From positions 620,001 through 684,000 of the forward strand of contig JABVXV010000003.1 in assembly GCA_013365325.1 (NCBI GenBank): a DNA stretch of 64,000 bases, read 5' to 3'. A program made the translations under genes and the position numbers. Origin of the DNA: Dipetalonema caudispina. Its lineage: Eukaryota > Nematoda > Chromadorea > Rhabditida > Onchocercidae. The notes under the pieces were generated by a model. The model had not been told where the DNA came from, did no database searches, and saw nothing but the letters and a program-made list of their open reading frames with translations. Each line of letters starts with the position of its first letter. The first letter of the stretch is position 1. Shown in pieces: positions 12,482 through 25,800 of this stretch.

Positions 12482-15400
12482 TCAGTTAAAGCGTGTGTTC
12501 ATAGTCGTTTCAGTCGCAGTGCACCGTGTAAAACTACCACCATGCATTTTTACGTGTAGTGATAAATCATCACGGCTGAAATTTCATGAAAATTCCATTC
12601 AACGTGTTTTACCTTTTCACTAAATCAGAAAGAAATGTAATTAAATGAAAGACTTCTTTAGTTTGTAAATTTAAAAATTTCCCCCACTGCGACTTTTCCA
12701 AATTCGCTCTCTGGATCCCGAGGCATCCCCCATATACCAGCTAATTTTCAGCAAATTAAAGCTAAGGAATTGTTTAACTGATAGATATGAACAAACGGTC
12801 GCAGAAATTGTACACTTACTTCGAGAATTGCAAATCGCAAATTTGACATGTGAAATTTCTTTCAGCAAAATGCTTCTTGCGATGGGTTTCAAGACGTTGA
12901 TTGGATGAAAAAGATAGCACGCAAAGGTCACAGCGAAATGTTTTTGTTGAATGAATATGTGAATGACCCTGGAGAGCGCTCTCCGAACCGAATGTCTTAA
13001 CAAGAAATTACAAAAATTTCAATAACAGTACTTCCAAGTTTCTCGCTAATCATGTCTCACATGCACTCCTTTTTATGCATGAAAGATCATTTGCGTAAAT
13101 GTCTTTCGCAACAAAATTTCAAAATCATTCGGAAATGAAATAAGGATTGTAAATGTCTTAGCAAGCTTATTCTTTGCTAACTTGAGATTTAAGCTCGAAA
13201 TAAAGATAGTTGAGGAGAAAAAAACGATAAAAATGACAAAAAATGATTAAATGATTCAAAAACTGCAGAAGAAATTTCAAACTAATTGACCTTCGGACAG
13301 TACGGGCATTGATAAGTATGTTGTTGATTTAAAATTGGTGAAATGCGTTCTCGAAGTGAACTAAAACATACATCAAAATTAATAGTTATCTCGCATTCAT
13401 GCATATTACAATCAAAAACTGATATTATCGGAATTAAATTGAAGTAAAGTCAACTTGAGGAGTGTTTCGTGTGCAGCAGTTGGACAATGGTGATGTTGTA
13501 GCTGAGACTTGAAGTGAAAGGCTTGTCGACAATTATGGCATTGATAGGCCGCTTCCACACCCGGATGTATCGAATCGATATGAGCCAATAAACTCAGAAC
13601 ATTCGGGAGATGTTTGTCACAGTATGGACAATCTCCGGTGCTGGAATGTTCCACCACATGTAATCCAAGTAATTCGCTCGAGAAATGCTGTAATAATCTT
13701 TTCAAAGGGTAATAATATGATGGGTCATTTAGCCCGCAAGTTAACATATCCCTGCGTTATCGGTGATTTGTGAGCGAAGAGCATGAAAATGCTAATTTAT
13801 TCAAATATGATACCTCTTTATTCAGATTATCATATAATGGCAGTATTAATGAACCTGTTGGCAAATGTTACATTGTCGATCCGATCCTATGGTATCATCA
13901 CTAAACTGCAAATGATATTTGGCATGAGTATCGATCTGTGCATCATTACGAAGTACTTGTCGACAAATGATACAGGCTGTGGGATGTTCGTCCTGCACAT
14001 GTTCACGAATATGATCCTTGAAATGTGTAACGGTCTGAATTTGTGTTTGGCAATCTGCGCAACGATTCGATCGAGGTACCTGAGGTAAACATTTTCCGTT
14101 CAAACGTAAAAAGTCAAAATTCGAGGGTCAAGAATAATAACAAAAGTTCGATGTTAAATTGTTGCTATCATTTAACCATTTTAAAACAAATTTTCCAGTT
14201 ATTTCTTCCAAAATGGCATACAACACTGATAGATCAATATCAAATAGTTTGAATGTTGGTGCCGAATAACAAGTGTCTTTTCAGTGAACTATAAAATTCC
14301 TTCCAAATAAAATTGATAAATATGAATCATACAAGAAGGCTTAAAATGAATTGAAAAATTAAAGATTGGAATTGGAAGACTTAAGAATGAAACTATTTAA
14401 TAAATAAGTTGCGAATACCTTGCAATGTGCGACGAGGCGATGAAAGTCTAATTCATCATCGCTTTCAAATTTTATGTCACAGACTAAACATTTCGCCAGG
14501 CGACTTTCGGACTGTAATTGAAAGATTTGAATTTACTTAGTGCGTTTTATATTCCAGGAACTAATGATTTAATATTATCATATAACTCAGTAGAGATTGA
14601 ACTATTATCATCTGTTAAAAGGATTGCTTATCTACTCATTGAAAAATTCAATGCCAACTGTCAAAGCATTTCCAAATATTAATAAACTTCTGATAACACT
14701 CCGTAATTTTCTGATTAAATTAGCTTTCGATAATGATTTATTCAAGACTTAAAATTCAAAATTCAAATAGCATCAGTGGTAGGCTGAAAATTGTCGATCG
14801 TATGAGGAAGAAATAATGACCCAAAAGATGACCTGTTGCTTGCAGAAACTTTCTTCCGATGAATTTCGCTGTAAATTGTCAACTGTTAAAGTAACAGCAG
14901 GCCGATCATGAATCAGTTGCACATGGATAGAGAGAAGATCGCGGGTCTCGAATGGAATGCTACAAGCTACGCAGTAATATCGTACAACTTCCTCGATATG
15001 GGTTACGGAATGCTCCTAAATTGAAAAGAATGGTATTTACATGATATTCCAGGATCTCGATATTTGTAAATACTATCAATGATTACTTATTCTCAACTCT
15101 CTTGGGATTATATCACATGCTATCTATCATATCTGATTGCATTCAAAACGAATTTTTCGAAATTGTTCCACCTGAAAACGATGCTGGCTGCTGAATATTT
15201 GATGACATATTGCGCAACGATATAGTATCTCTAAATGGGCATCAGAGTGATGCTGTCGAATTTGTTGAGAATTGTAAAACGATACTGCCGGACATTCTTT
15301 GCATTGTATATGGATACTATTTTCCATGAAATGTTCCACAATATGGGATATTCGAGCCTGAGATAAACAGATAAATAGGCGAAAACAACTAAATTGCTAG

Positions 15401-17309
15401 TACTTTATAGTTTAAAAAAACTGAAACGAATTTTTCTTAGTATTAAATGCGTCGTTTATTAAAGAGGGAAAAGTTGAATTACAATAGGATCGCTGAAGGT
15501 GGCATTACAAAGATTGCATTTCTGTTCACGATCTTTATTAATTAAATGTGTTCGCATATGACAACCAAATTCAGTGAAACCATGCAATGTCGTATCGCAC
15601 TGTTGACAAACCAGTGATGGGCCTCCATCATTGCTTCGACAGATCTGAGATTTTAATACTATATAAATTCATTTTCTTTAATGCTTTGTATCTTTTGGGA
15701 AGGCTCAAATAATGTCTTAATCAATCTCGAAAATATTCCATTTTCCTGTTATGCTTGTTACTACTAAACAAAAAAATATATATACTTCGTTATTCAACGA
15801 GATTGCATCACTTTCCTCATTTTCAATTTTGACAATTTGCTGCTCTTGTCGTGGCTGAAATAATATAGAAGTTTTCATGGAATGTTGCAAATACTTTTAC
15901 GCTTATTTATATTTTTTTGGGTATCGAATTTTCTAGGAATTTCCAGTAATAATTTCTGACGACAGTGGATAATACAAAATTTGTTAATAATAAACTCATA
16001 TTTGAGAATATAAAAATTACGAAATCTTAAGAAAGCAGGTAGGATAACTCGCCAGCGAGGGTACTAAGTAATGATGAGGTTTGGTAGATTAAAAAGAAAG
16101 ATTGGATCTGGTATTTTTACGCTTATTTTTTATTACTATTTAAAAATATCATACCTGGTGATTCTGCAATGTATGATTCTGTAGTGTCCTAATGTCATCA
16201 AATCTAGTCTCACAGAAGCAGCAGATTATTTCCACATCTATGGTCTTGGCTGAAAGATAAGATTCTGGACAAGAATCGACTTCTTTACTGTCGATCCCCG
16301 ATTCTCCACCACTTTTTTGCTTTCTTAAAAAGTAGAAATATAACGGCGATTTTTTTGCTTCAGCGCAAACACGAAGTTTTATGGAACTAAGGTTTACTTT
16401 AGTTTCATCATTACCAGTAATTATTCATTGAGGTCATTGATTCCTGTGCTGAGAAAGAATTTTAAGTTTTTCACTCAGTGGCTGCTCGTAACGACTATTT
16501 TAAAAATCATTTGCGACCAAGTTAGCTTTGAGATTTGAATTTGAATTTGCTATAGGGTCACTAAAGCAAAGCTATATAACTCAGGTATATTTACAATCCT
16601 TTCTTAATTCACCAATATTTTTCTGTGTAAATTAGTTGTTGGATTGTTAGTAAATTAAAATGTAGTACTTCTATAAACAGACCTTTTCTTTTCCCGCACT
16701 TCATGCTCTTTGTTTAAATTATCACAATCATTACCAATTGCTTCATTATCTGGAATATTTTTCAATGATCATTTTTCAATGTACTTTCACTGAACAACCA
16801 ATCGATTGGGAGACTAAAAGAATGAGTAACTGAATGATAGCTTAACTATCAGTCAATAAGAGTCTTGAAGAGTGATTTCTATCGATGGAAACGAAAGATT
16901 TAAGCGAAACGTAAGTCTAAGCTTTACAGGAAGCTAATTGTATCTTTTTTTACAGGTGCATTAAATAAGCCAGTTTGGTTACTAGAAGTTTTCTACAGAG
17001 ATCGATGTTCATCACTTCCGGTGTGGTGACAGCTAACAAGAGGACATGTGACGGTAAAATGCAGCAAACAATTACGATATTTTATGATTTCAATGAATTT
17101 AAAAAAGTGTAAGCTTTATGGACGGAAAATGTTCACTAAAACTAACACTCATAGCATATCAAAATTCAAATTTACTGTTTATGTGAGAATTTTGAATGTG
17201 AATAAAAATTTGTTGAAGTTCCTAAAAATCGCGAATAAATAAGAAATTTGAAGAAATAATTTATACCTTTGAATGCCTTTGGCTTAAATTGTTTCCTCTT
17301 TGTTGACAT
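12482..17309 (-). CDS. 15-finger C2H2 zinc-finger protein with N-terminal NuRD-type motif, ZNF521/ZNF423-like
   Basis: Thirteen exons: 17309-17267, 16749-16683, 16323-16155, 15854-15786, 15644-15483, 15357-15172, 15015-14833, 14511-14419, 14079-13855, 13687-13455, 13360-13291, 12995-12820 and 12575-12482; 1770 bp, 589 residues. It starts MSTKRKQFKPKAFKD, very like the NuRD-binding start of ZNF521, SALL, BCL11 and FOG proteins (RRKQxxP). An acidic and lysine-rich linker follows, then 15 C2H2 or C2HC fingers, for example CCFCETRF, CNLCNATF, CAICHQIF, CNICQQHF, CPYCPKTF and CQICDLQF. The linkers lack the TGEKP consensus, as is usual in ZNF423/521 proteins. Introns repeatedly fall inside fingers, which confirms the splice sites. 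Family knowledge predicts a nuclear transcriptional regulator that recruits a repressor complex. The exact orthologue is uncertain; SALL-type proteins share the motif but have paired fingers, not seen here. Confidence 0.85.
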
Positions 17310-19101
17310 TGTTGATTTGAGGTCTTTGGCTCTCCAAAATATATATAGGAGGGATATTCAAGGAGTGACAAGGGGTTAAGAAGTGAACTTGAACTTGAAT
17401 GGAAAGAAATGTGAAGGTCGGTTAACTAAATGTGAAATAAAAGGGGGGTTTGAACTGGGCAATATATGAGTTGGCTTGTAGGATAGCAGAAATAATTCCC
17501 TGATGAATCCTGGTTATGGGCTCTGCAGTCTGCGAAGCAGGTCTCCACGAAATCCCTAAGGTAATCCCACTAACCCGGGCTCTTTTATCCTTTCTCTTCA
17601 CCCTCATTCTCCCTTCTTCTCCCTCCCTTAATTAGCTTGTTTGAATTTTCGAATTGGTCGACCAACTGCGGAAGTAAGGCTTTAACTTCCTTTCGTTTTC
17701 TGAAATTCCGAAGGGTCCTATAACAATATTACGGGAAAAATATCACCGGAGACCATCGCTATAAATTTCTTTCTCTCTTAGTGGATCAAATTTTGCAATC
17801 ATATCAGTTGCTAGGAAAAAGATGAATATGTTCTTCCTACACATCAAATGAGTTCCTTAATTTTTTGTCTTTCTGAAATCCACCATTAACGATTGCTTCG
17901 GTAATGAAGTTAACCCATCAATCTAATGAAGAATAGAATCTGAGAGGCATGACTATTTTGTGATCATTGATTGATACAGCTTGCTTTTCGAACTCGATGA
18001 AATGAATCTTGAAAAAAACCATGAATTCAGTCGGTTTCAGTTTGAAGTACAGTATCCCACACATAAAAATTGTGTATTTGTCTTTTTGTGCATCATCTAT
18101 CTTTAAAGATTAAGTTGGAAAAAGGAAAAAGTTAGACCTGAAGTTTTTTATGATACGAAGAGGACCTAATTGTTAAGGATTAATTGTCAAGAAGTATAGC
18201 TCAGTATTCTGCGATTACCTATGTGAACGACCGAAATTTGTGAATTTTTTAAAATGGTATCTACTTTTTTCAATAACTTAAATTCATCTCCTTTCCCGGA
18301 TAATTTACATTCTGCTCTTACTTCATTTCTGATTGTTTAATTTTGCTTAATGTTAATCGCGTATGGATTGAACAAAGGTTCATCTTTATTCACACTTTTC
18401 AGTTCACGGACTATTTATTCTAACCGGATTCATTTGCAAATGCAAGGAAAACCTGTTGTGTAACGCAAAATTGCTTGCAAACTTCTAGAAAAATACATGA
18501 TACAAATCTAAAACTATGAATCGTACGATGTATAGCTTTTATTAAAGGGCTTAATAACCGATCAAAAAATTACTATTACATTTGAAAAGCAAAGCTATAC
18601 AATACACATCGCAGTACTTGACGGCATTTTAACGAAATGGGTAAACATTAATCGTATTAATTTCTCCAAGTAATATTAAAGAACTGGGACAAACTAAAAT
18701 CCCACATGGTGACTAAAGAAACAGGTGCAGACAATTTGAACAACGGATGGTTATTTAGAGTTTTAAGGATTTTACAGAAAAATTTAAGGTATCAAATCAA
18801 AGTTACCTCTACAAGAACATTACATTAAATCCATGACAAGCTTTCTGCCTGGTAAATAAATATAGAAATGATGCAAATTGTAAACAACATAGAGACAAAA
18901 GTAGAGCAACAAGACGAAATGGCTAATATAATAGAAACATAAATATTGTGAATAAGGTTCAATTTTATGAGTCTATAAATGAGATAACCTCAAACACGTG
19001 AATTTCTGTTTTTTTTTTTTTTTTTTTTTTTTTTGCCGGATTTAATTATATATTCTGTATATTCATGAATTTAGAAAAGGTGCAAATCGACCAAAAAAAT
19101 T
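17310..19101. other. Intergenic upstream of zinc-finger gene; contains a 26-base T run
   Basis: No gene is supported in this 1.8 kb. It should contain the promoter of the zinc-finger gene at its left end and the 3' UTR of the tetraspanin at its right end. An open frame at 17422-17607 (-) shows no resemblance to a protein. Confidence 0.55.
19009..19034 (-). repeat. 26-base T run (poly-A on the tetraspanin strand)
   Basis: An uninterrupted run of 26 T. Read on the tetraspanin strand it is a poly-A tract about 68 bases past the stop codon and just after an ATTAAA-type sequence. The host gene has introns, so this is not a processed pseudogene tail; it is probably simple low-complexity sequence in the 3' UTR. 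Confidence 0.9.
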
Positions 19102-21104
19102 TCATAAAGAATACATTCTAGTCGCATCGTCCCTTTGTCTGTTATTAGAGCTTATAGGTCGAAACTCCAAGAATTTACGCCACTTCGTATATAAACATAC
19201 AGCAAAACTCACGCCAAATAACTGGAAATATATAATATTTTCGAAAATAAAAAAAAAAGAAAACAGAGCCTAGCCACAATTATTGCAACCCTCCATTTCT
19301 TCTTCTAAGTAATCTTCAAGAACACTCTTATTAAACAGAAACAGAAATATACAGAAAACAAATGATTAAACATATAAAAAAAAAATTAAATAGTTTTGTC
19401 CGACCCGATTTCGACAGTCCAGTTTATAAAACATTTTTCAACGTATTTGGTGTTAAAATTTAATAACAAAACTAGGAGAAAAATACCTGCACAACTGCAA
19501 GTGCGAATGCAGCACCGCATATGATTAGCAACTGTTCCTTCATAATTTTCATCAAATAATTCAAACAACCCTGGAAATCCCGTTAAATTTGGTAGCAAAA
19601 TTTGAACAAGGAAAAATTTTGGCGAAGAAAGATATCAATTGCAAAGTTCAGCACGCATAAGTTAGGTTGATTCTCCAGAAAGTCCTCCTAGTATGACTGA
19701 ACAGAAAATATCGTAGAACTTGATGAATAAAAAGCATAAGTAACTGATATGTACAACGACTCACATTATAATATACATTAGAGGGATGATCTCGACGTCC
19801 ACAGTTCGGTTTCTCTGAGCGGCAACAAAAATCCGGTACAGCCAAATCAAAAGGACGCTGCTTGAGTTCAGCTACGCTATTTACTTTCTGCCACCAAACA
19901 GAATCACGCCAGTCTTCGAAAGATTGAGAACCACAACAACGACCCTGTAAAAAAAATGATAAAAAAGTGATATTATTTTAATACTTTTATTATATTTTTT
20001 TGTTAACCCATTTTATCTGAACTCAAATACAATCTATGGCACTGTCTCCACAACTACCGTATGTAGGCTTGTTTTACGATTATTTTAAAGACGCTTAACG
20101 TAAACATACGCCATAAAACATAGTACTAATTCTATTGATGTTCTTGGTAATACTAAAATAGAATGCTATTCATTCAATAAATAATGGTTTTCACGTATTT
20201 AACATATGCTGTTGTACCTGCTGATGTAAGTGCTGGAGTGCTTGAGAAATATCATCACGCTCAGAATGATCGCGAATAATTGACATAAGTAAAGTTGTTC
20301 CAAGATTATTCTCAAGGTGCTCAATGTAAGCATACGTCATAATGCATAGTGCTAATTCCATCAACATTGTGAGTAATAACAAAATAGAATACTGAAAAGA
20401 ATAGCTCAACTATACTTAATTACAAAATCGGTAGTCATCATTTAATTGCTTTAGTTAAAAGACAAAAATGTATTGATAAATAAAAAACTGAGGTGAACTA
20501 AAAGCCATATATAATTCTTATGATTGACTGTGCCCTAAGAACGAGAAAGACACATCAAACCGATACCTTAAGCAACACATGAATTACAAAGTAGTACTAA
20601 CCAATAACAACAACAACTGTTTTCTTTTTGAAATAGCCCAACAACCTGACGAAGCTACAACAAATACAGCTAAACCAACAACGAAGCACAGAATGATGCT
20701 CTGCAGGTATCTGCTGCTATACAGTAACGAACCAATCATTGTATATTTCATGGTATAAGTCCATATGGCTAGTCCGATAAATGTCACAGAACTGATCTGC
20801 AGCAAAATATTAATATTACATTACAGGTCTAAATTTAAATTTAAACTGAATTTTTGGAATTTTCAATTGAAATCCAAGAAGTTTAAACCCTTCCTCGTTG
20901 AAATTTAAACAGTTACCAAACTCTAAATATATCACCCCAAAATAACGGAACATAAATCGCACTTCACTCTGTGCATACGATGAAATAGAGGAAACTAACA
21001 TAGAAAAGAAAATTGAAGAAATAAATGATTATTTGAAGTAATCGTACATCACAACAGCTTTTCTCGTTATACATCGCTCGTCGTATGCGATTTCTTCTAG
21101 ACAT
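19102..21104 (-). CDS. Tetraspanin
   Basis: Seven exons: 21104-21048, 20968-20936, 20796-20602, 20391-20218, 19944-19765, 19570-19487 and 19221-19102; 843 bp, 280 residues. It starts MSRRNRIRRAMYNEKSCCD, a basic cytosolic tail with a CC pair suited to palmitoylation. Four membrane spans follow. The large extracellular loop carries the signature GRCCGSQSFEDW (CCG), a second CC (DFCCRSE) and further cysteines in KPNCGR and NGCLNYL, giving six loop cysteines. The fourth span is QLLIICGAAFALAVVQLFGVSF and the tail ends in RMYSL. Known family role: organiser of membrane microdomains with partner receptors or adhesion proteins. The second exon is only 33 bp and uses the donor GGG|GTGATA; it is the one junction I chose by phase alone. 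The particular tetraspanin subgroup is not assigned. Confidence 0.9.
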
Positions 21105-22809
21105 TATCATTCAATTTACGACTGAAAAATATCAAGTACTGCAAGGAAAAAGAACAAACAAGTGTGTTTATAATATCATATATTCATAATGACCTGAAGC
21201 TTCCGAAATATCCACAAGGTCATCCCGGATATCCGCTTTACTATCTATTCCTCACTCTGCCTTGACATGCTACTTTCTCAAATCATCCCGTGTAGAACTC
21301 AGGGATACCTAAGACTTATTTCTACCATTCTTTTATTTTAGATTGACAAGGAGAAAAAAGACGACAGTAAACAACCTCTTACTATACCAGCAGCCAATTC
21401 CACATGATGAATGAAATGGTCGGCAAGCACAAATCTCTCCGCCATCGAGAAATTTATTGTGGAGATAATATCTCAAATGTCAAGAATATGCAGACACACA
21501 GACAGTACATCCCTTTATGTCACAGATGTCCCATATCTTCGAGAATGTCAACAGAAGGAATGTCTCCTACGATTGTTTAATGAAGGACGAAGAACGATAT
21601 AATTCGGTGTTAAACTATCTACTTTCCATACCAGTATTTGTGTGATACATTTCAGAACACTTCTTTGCACCTAAAACTTCAGTTGAATAACTCAGCTGAA
21701 ACGCAACCACTGTTAGAAATACTTCATTTCTCTGAAATGTACAGTTTTTAAACTAAATGAAAACAAGTAATTCGATATTACCTTACTCCTGGATTACCAT
21801 TAAACAAACCTTCACAATAGGAATATGCGACAATAAATCTTTAAAAAGAACTTCAGTGATCCAGCAACCGTATTGTACTTCGTACCGCGATCTCTTCTAG
21901 TTACATCAGCAGCTACTGTTTCAGCTCATCGTCACAATGTGAAAAGTAAATGCCTTCTCAATAGAGAAATTATCTAAAGATGTATTTTACATGCACGGAC
22001 AAAATGCACCATAAATATATGTACACTTTTCTTTTCACAGCCGATGATAATATATATATATATCCTTATTTCAACAGCAGTTTCTGTACTGATTCCAGTA
22101 GATTTGTGTAAAATTAATTGGTTTCAAGTTGATTCCTCACTTTTAATATGAGCATCAACATAATACAACTCATACTAAGATATAAAAAGTTTACAAACCA
22201 ATAATTTATTTGTTGAACAATTCAGTGAACTACAGAACTAATTTTTTTTTAACTGTAAATATCTATACATAAATCTTCGTAAAGTATGGTTCATTACTAA
22301 TCCCTTATTGATGACTGAAACAAATATTAACATGAAACCCTTTGCCACCGAAAAAATCCCTTAAACTAGGTAAAACTTGTTCCAAAAAACTTTGGAGATT
22401 CAAACCTGCATTTAAATCTGAAACCAAAATTTTCCAATATTTATTATTCATGATATCGATCTGTCGAATTAATATCATTTACAGGACCGGAAAGAAACAG
22501 TTAGCATCATTGACTGTTTTGTTGCTAAATTTCAATTTTTCCTTTAAACTGCCAGTTTTTAAAAAACAATTGACAGAAGAAGAATGCTGGACTACATTCA
22601 TCTATCACACACCAGACTGCTTACAAAAAACCCAGAAGAGCACAATCAAATCACATCAATGATAACAAAACGACTTGAAAAGTGAGAAATATCTTCGGTG
22701 TTATTGTCGAAACAACTCCACTTCGATTTCATTCATCAAAACATCATTGCGTACTGGCCAAAGCTATCCCTTCAACGCATATAAGAGATATACAGGAGAG
22801 TAAGCCTTA
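21105..22809. other. Intergenic, no supported gene
   Basis: Lies between the tetraspanin start and the GUF1 stop. A TA microsatellite occurs near 22048-22064. The open frame at 22342-22662 (+) has a low-complexity, intron-like composition and no family resemblance. Confidence 0.6.
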
Positions 22810-25800
22810 TTACCTCCGCAGTACATTGATGAATGCTTCTTTGGGGATGTGCACTTGACCCAGTTGTTTCATCCGTTCCTTTCCTTTTTTCTGATCCGAC
22901 AGCTTTTTGCAAAAACGTTCCCAACCACCGCCTAGAATTACAGTGAATGATAGTGCTTTTTACGTGAGGGAACAAAAACACTACTGTAGAGAACTCGAGC
23001 GAAATGTTCAGGAATGAACTAATTTTCGAGAACTTCTAAAATTACAAGTAGTATCCCAAAAGATAGCTGAAACGATTAAAATACTATAACAATTAAAATA
23101 AGCAGCCGAATAGCTTAGAAGCAAATGAAAAAATGTATGAAACATAATAAATCGAATGAAATTTTAGAAAAAGTGGAATTTTTGCAGATAGATGGAATAA
23201 AGCAAAAAATCTTTCATTAGCTAGAAAAACAGAAGAAAGACCAATGAACTAAAACCAAGAGCAATCAAACCTCCGAAATTGCCTTTCAATTGACCCCTGA
23301 AATCTTTCTTGAGTGGTGCAATAACCGTTTGCACAAGTGCTTTTTTTGTTTGTCCAAGAGTAGCCTTAATTCGTACTTCATACTGTTGACGCGGTATCTC
23401 CTGCAGTATAGAATTTCCTAAACAATTTTTCTCTTGACGACCTCTCGAGAAATGCAAAAAAAGTGGAGATAAAAAATCTTTAGAAATTATATGAAAACCG
23501 ACCTCTCTCAATTTTTTTACAATTTCTTTAGCTCTTGTTTTAACTTGATTTGAAGGCATTATCTCAGAGAATTCATAAATAGGAAGATCGTTGATATGTA
23601 TCATTAGCAGTTCAATTTTCGCTGGTTGGAAACCATCCCATTGGTAATTATATGTCACGTAACCACTAAAATGAATAAAGTATAGAAGATTCCCCATCAT
23701 TCGAAACCTTTCTTAGAAAAAAAGAATCCTCCGACTGTGAAGTCGCTGTGTAATCAGGCAATAGCGGTGAGTGTGGGAATAAGATGACGACCTTCTGTAA
23801 GAAGTACCAACCTGGCAAACGGAATAAGCAAAAATAGGATCAAAATCAGCAAACCTCGTGATCCTTTTCAATCTCTCGAAAAAGTCCATACAAACTTCAG
23901 CAAAAGGTAATCTCCAGAGCTGCATTGTATAATCTGTATCCAATCCATTATTTTCAACTGAATCAATGAGATAAAGGAAGTTCGATATTTCCATTTAAGA
24001 CTTTAAAAGCTATGCTACCTCTGCATATAATATAATATAAATGATAAACCAGTTGCACTAAGAATAAATGATACCTTGCATTCCACGAGCATCAGTACAT
24101 AATCTGTCTACTTGCTCACAGTATGTACTGGATAACAAAAGTGTTAATTTTATCATGGGTTCTAAGAAATGATCAATGTCGTTAGGGTAAGTCGGAAAAT
24201 CACTAGCATCCAAAAGACGAATAACGCGTTGACCATTGTATCTACAAAAAGTGAACATATGAAAAGTGATGTTCACCTGGAGACGAAAAATAGAACTTTA
24301 GATCTCAGTAGAGAATTTCAGAAGAATCATCGTATTAACTTGAAAAAAAAACACAAATATAATGAATAAGTTTAAGATTCAAGAAGCACCTTTTTTTGAT
24401 AATACTAGGATTGTCCTTAATGACAGCACGATATTCAACACTAGGTGCAGTTATAGTAACGTTGGCATCATATTCTTGCTCTAGCCTTGCACAAAAAACC
24501 TGCAGAATAGCTACTTCGAATTTAGAAGTTATATATACTTACTGGCGAGATAAAGTAACTGGAAGAAAAAAAACAAACTACTTTTGCTATCTTGTTTTTT
24601 CATAAGTTAATCAGCGCAAAATTACCTCCATATGCAGAAGCCCTGAGAAACCAATTTTGAAACCACTGCCCAACGCAGTACTATTATCATGTTGGATTTG
24701 CACCGATGAATCGTTTAAAGCCAATTTGTTAAGCGCAACACGCAAGGCATTGTATTCATTCACGTCTGTCGGATAAATACTAGCGTAAATGCACGGTGCA
24801 CTGGGCTACAATTTTATCAGTACTTCATATTTACTTTTTCTGAAGGTTTAACAGAAATGAATTCGAGCTGCCCCTTCATTATGTGGCAAATTAACTGATT
24901 ATTCAGCAATATAGATACAACTAAAAATAAATATGTTAATTTGTCCACTAACCAAATCTCAAATTCGAACCGTTAATAGCGGCATTGGTTGTATCGTATC
25001 GCGTTCACTGTTTACATCATACAATGTTTCTCCAACAACAGCATCTTGTACTGATTTCATTGTTGTTAACATGTAGCCTACTTGACCAGCATATAAACAC
25101 TATAATATCTTTTTAGAACAAAAAGTGGAGAAATAAAGATGACAAAATATTTGAAACCATGAACAAACGAACTTACCTCAACTTCATGCATGTTCGGATT
25201 CATAATGCCTACTACCAACACTTCGTATTCACAGTCTGTATGATAAGTTCGTATCCTCTGCCCCTTGGAAATCTTACCATCATGCACAGCAATGTAAACC
25301 ATTGGACCACGATGAGTCTCATACCAGGAGTCAAAGACATGTGCACGAAGAGGTAAATGTAATTTAGCTTTGGGTGGTGGTAGCCTGCAGAAAAGCGAAA
25401 ATAAAGAAAAATGGGAAAAATAATAAAGCGATCCCGAATAATTGCTTAAGCATGAGAAAGATATATTTGCAAATTATGGAAAATTCATCCTTCGTATAAA
25501 AATAATGAGAGTTGTAAATTTATTACCTTTCAACAATTGCATCCAACACATCCTCAACACCAGTACCATTCTTAGCAGAAATATGAAGTATTTCTGATGG
25601 AGAAAAATCAAATAAATTCTCCATTTGTGATATTACCTACAAATGTACGAAAATGGAAAAGCTACGACAAGTGATGAGGATGGATGAAGGTTTAGGCAGG
25701 GATGCAAGTATTTTGAATCAAGACAGAGATTATTCTGCCTTCTGATTTGTCCTAATTCTAAGAAACTCTTTGGGAAAATATAAAAATTAGTTGGTTCGAA

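Noticed and set aside
22342..22662. 106-codon plus-strand frame before GUF1
   Set aside because: Composition is like intergenic DNA and no domain or homologue pattern is visible.
23958..23994. Extension of a GUF1 exon upstream to an ATG at 23994
   Set aside because: There is no acceptor there; the TTCAG at 23960-23958 gives correct phase and fits the family alignment.
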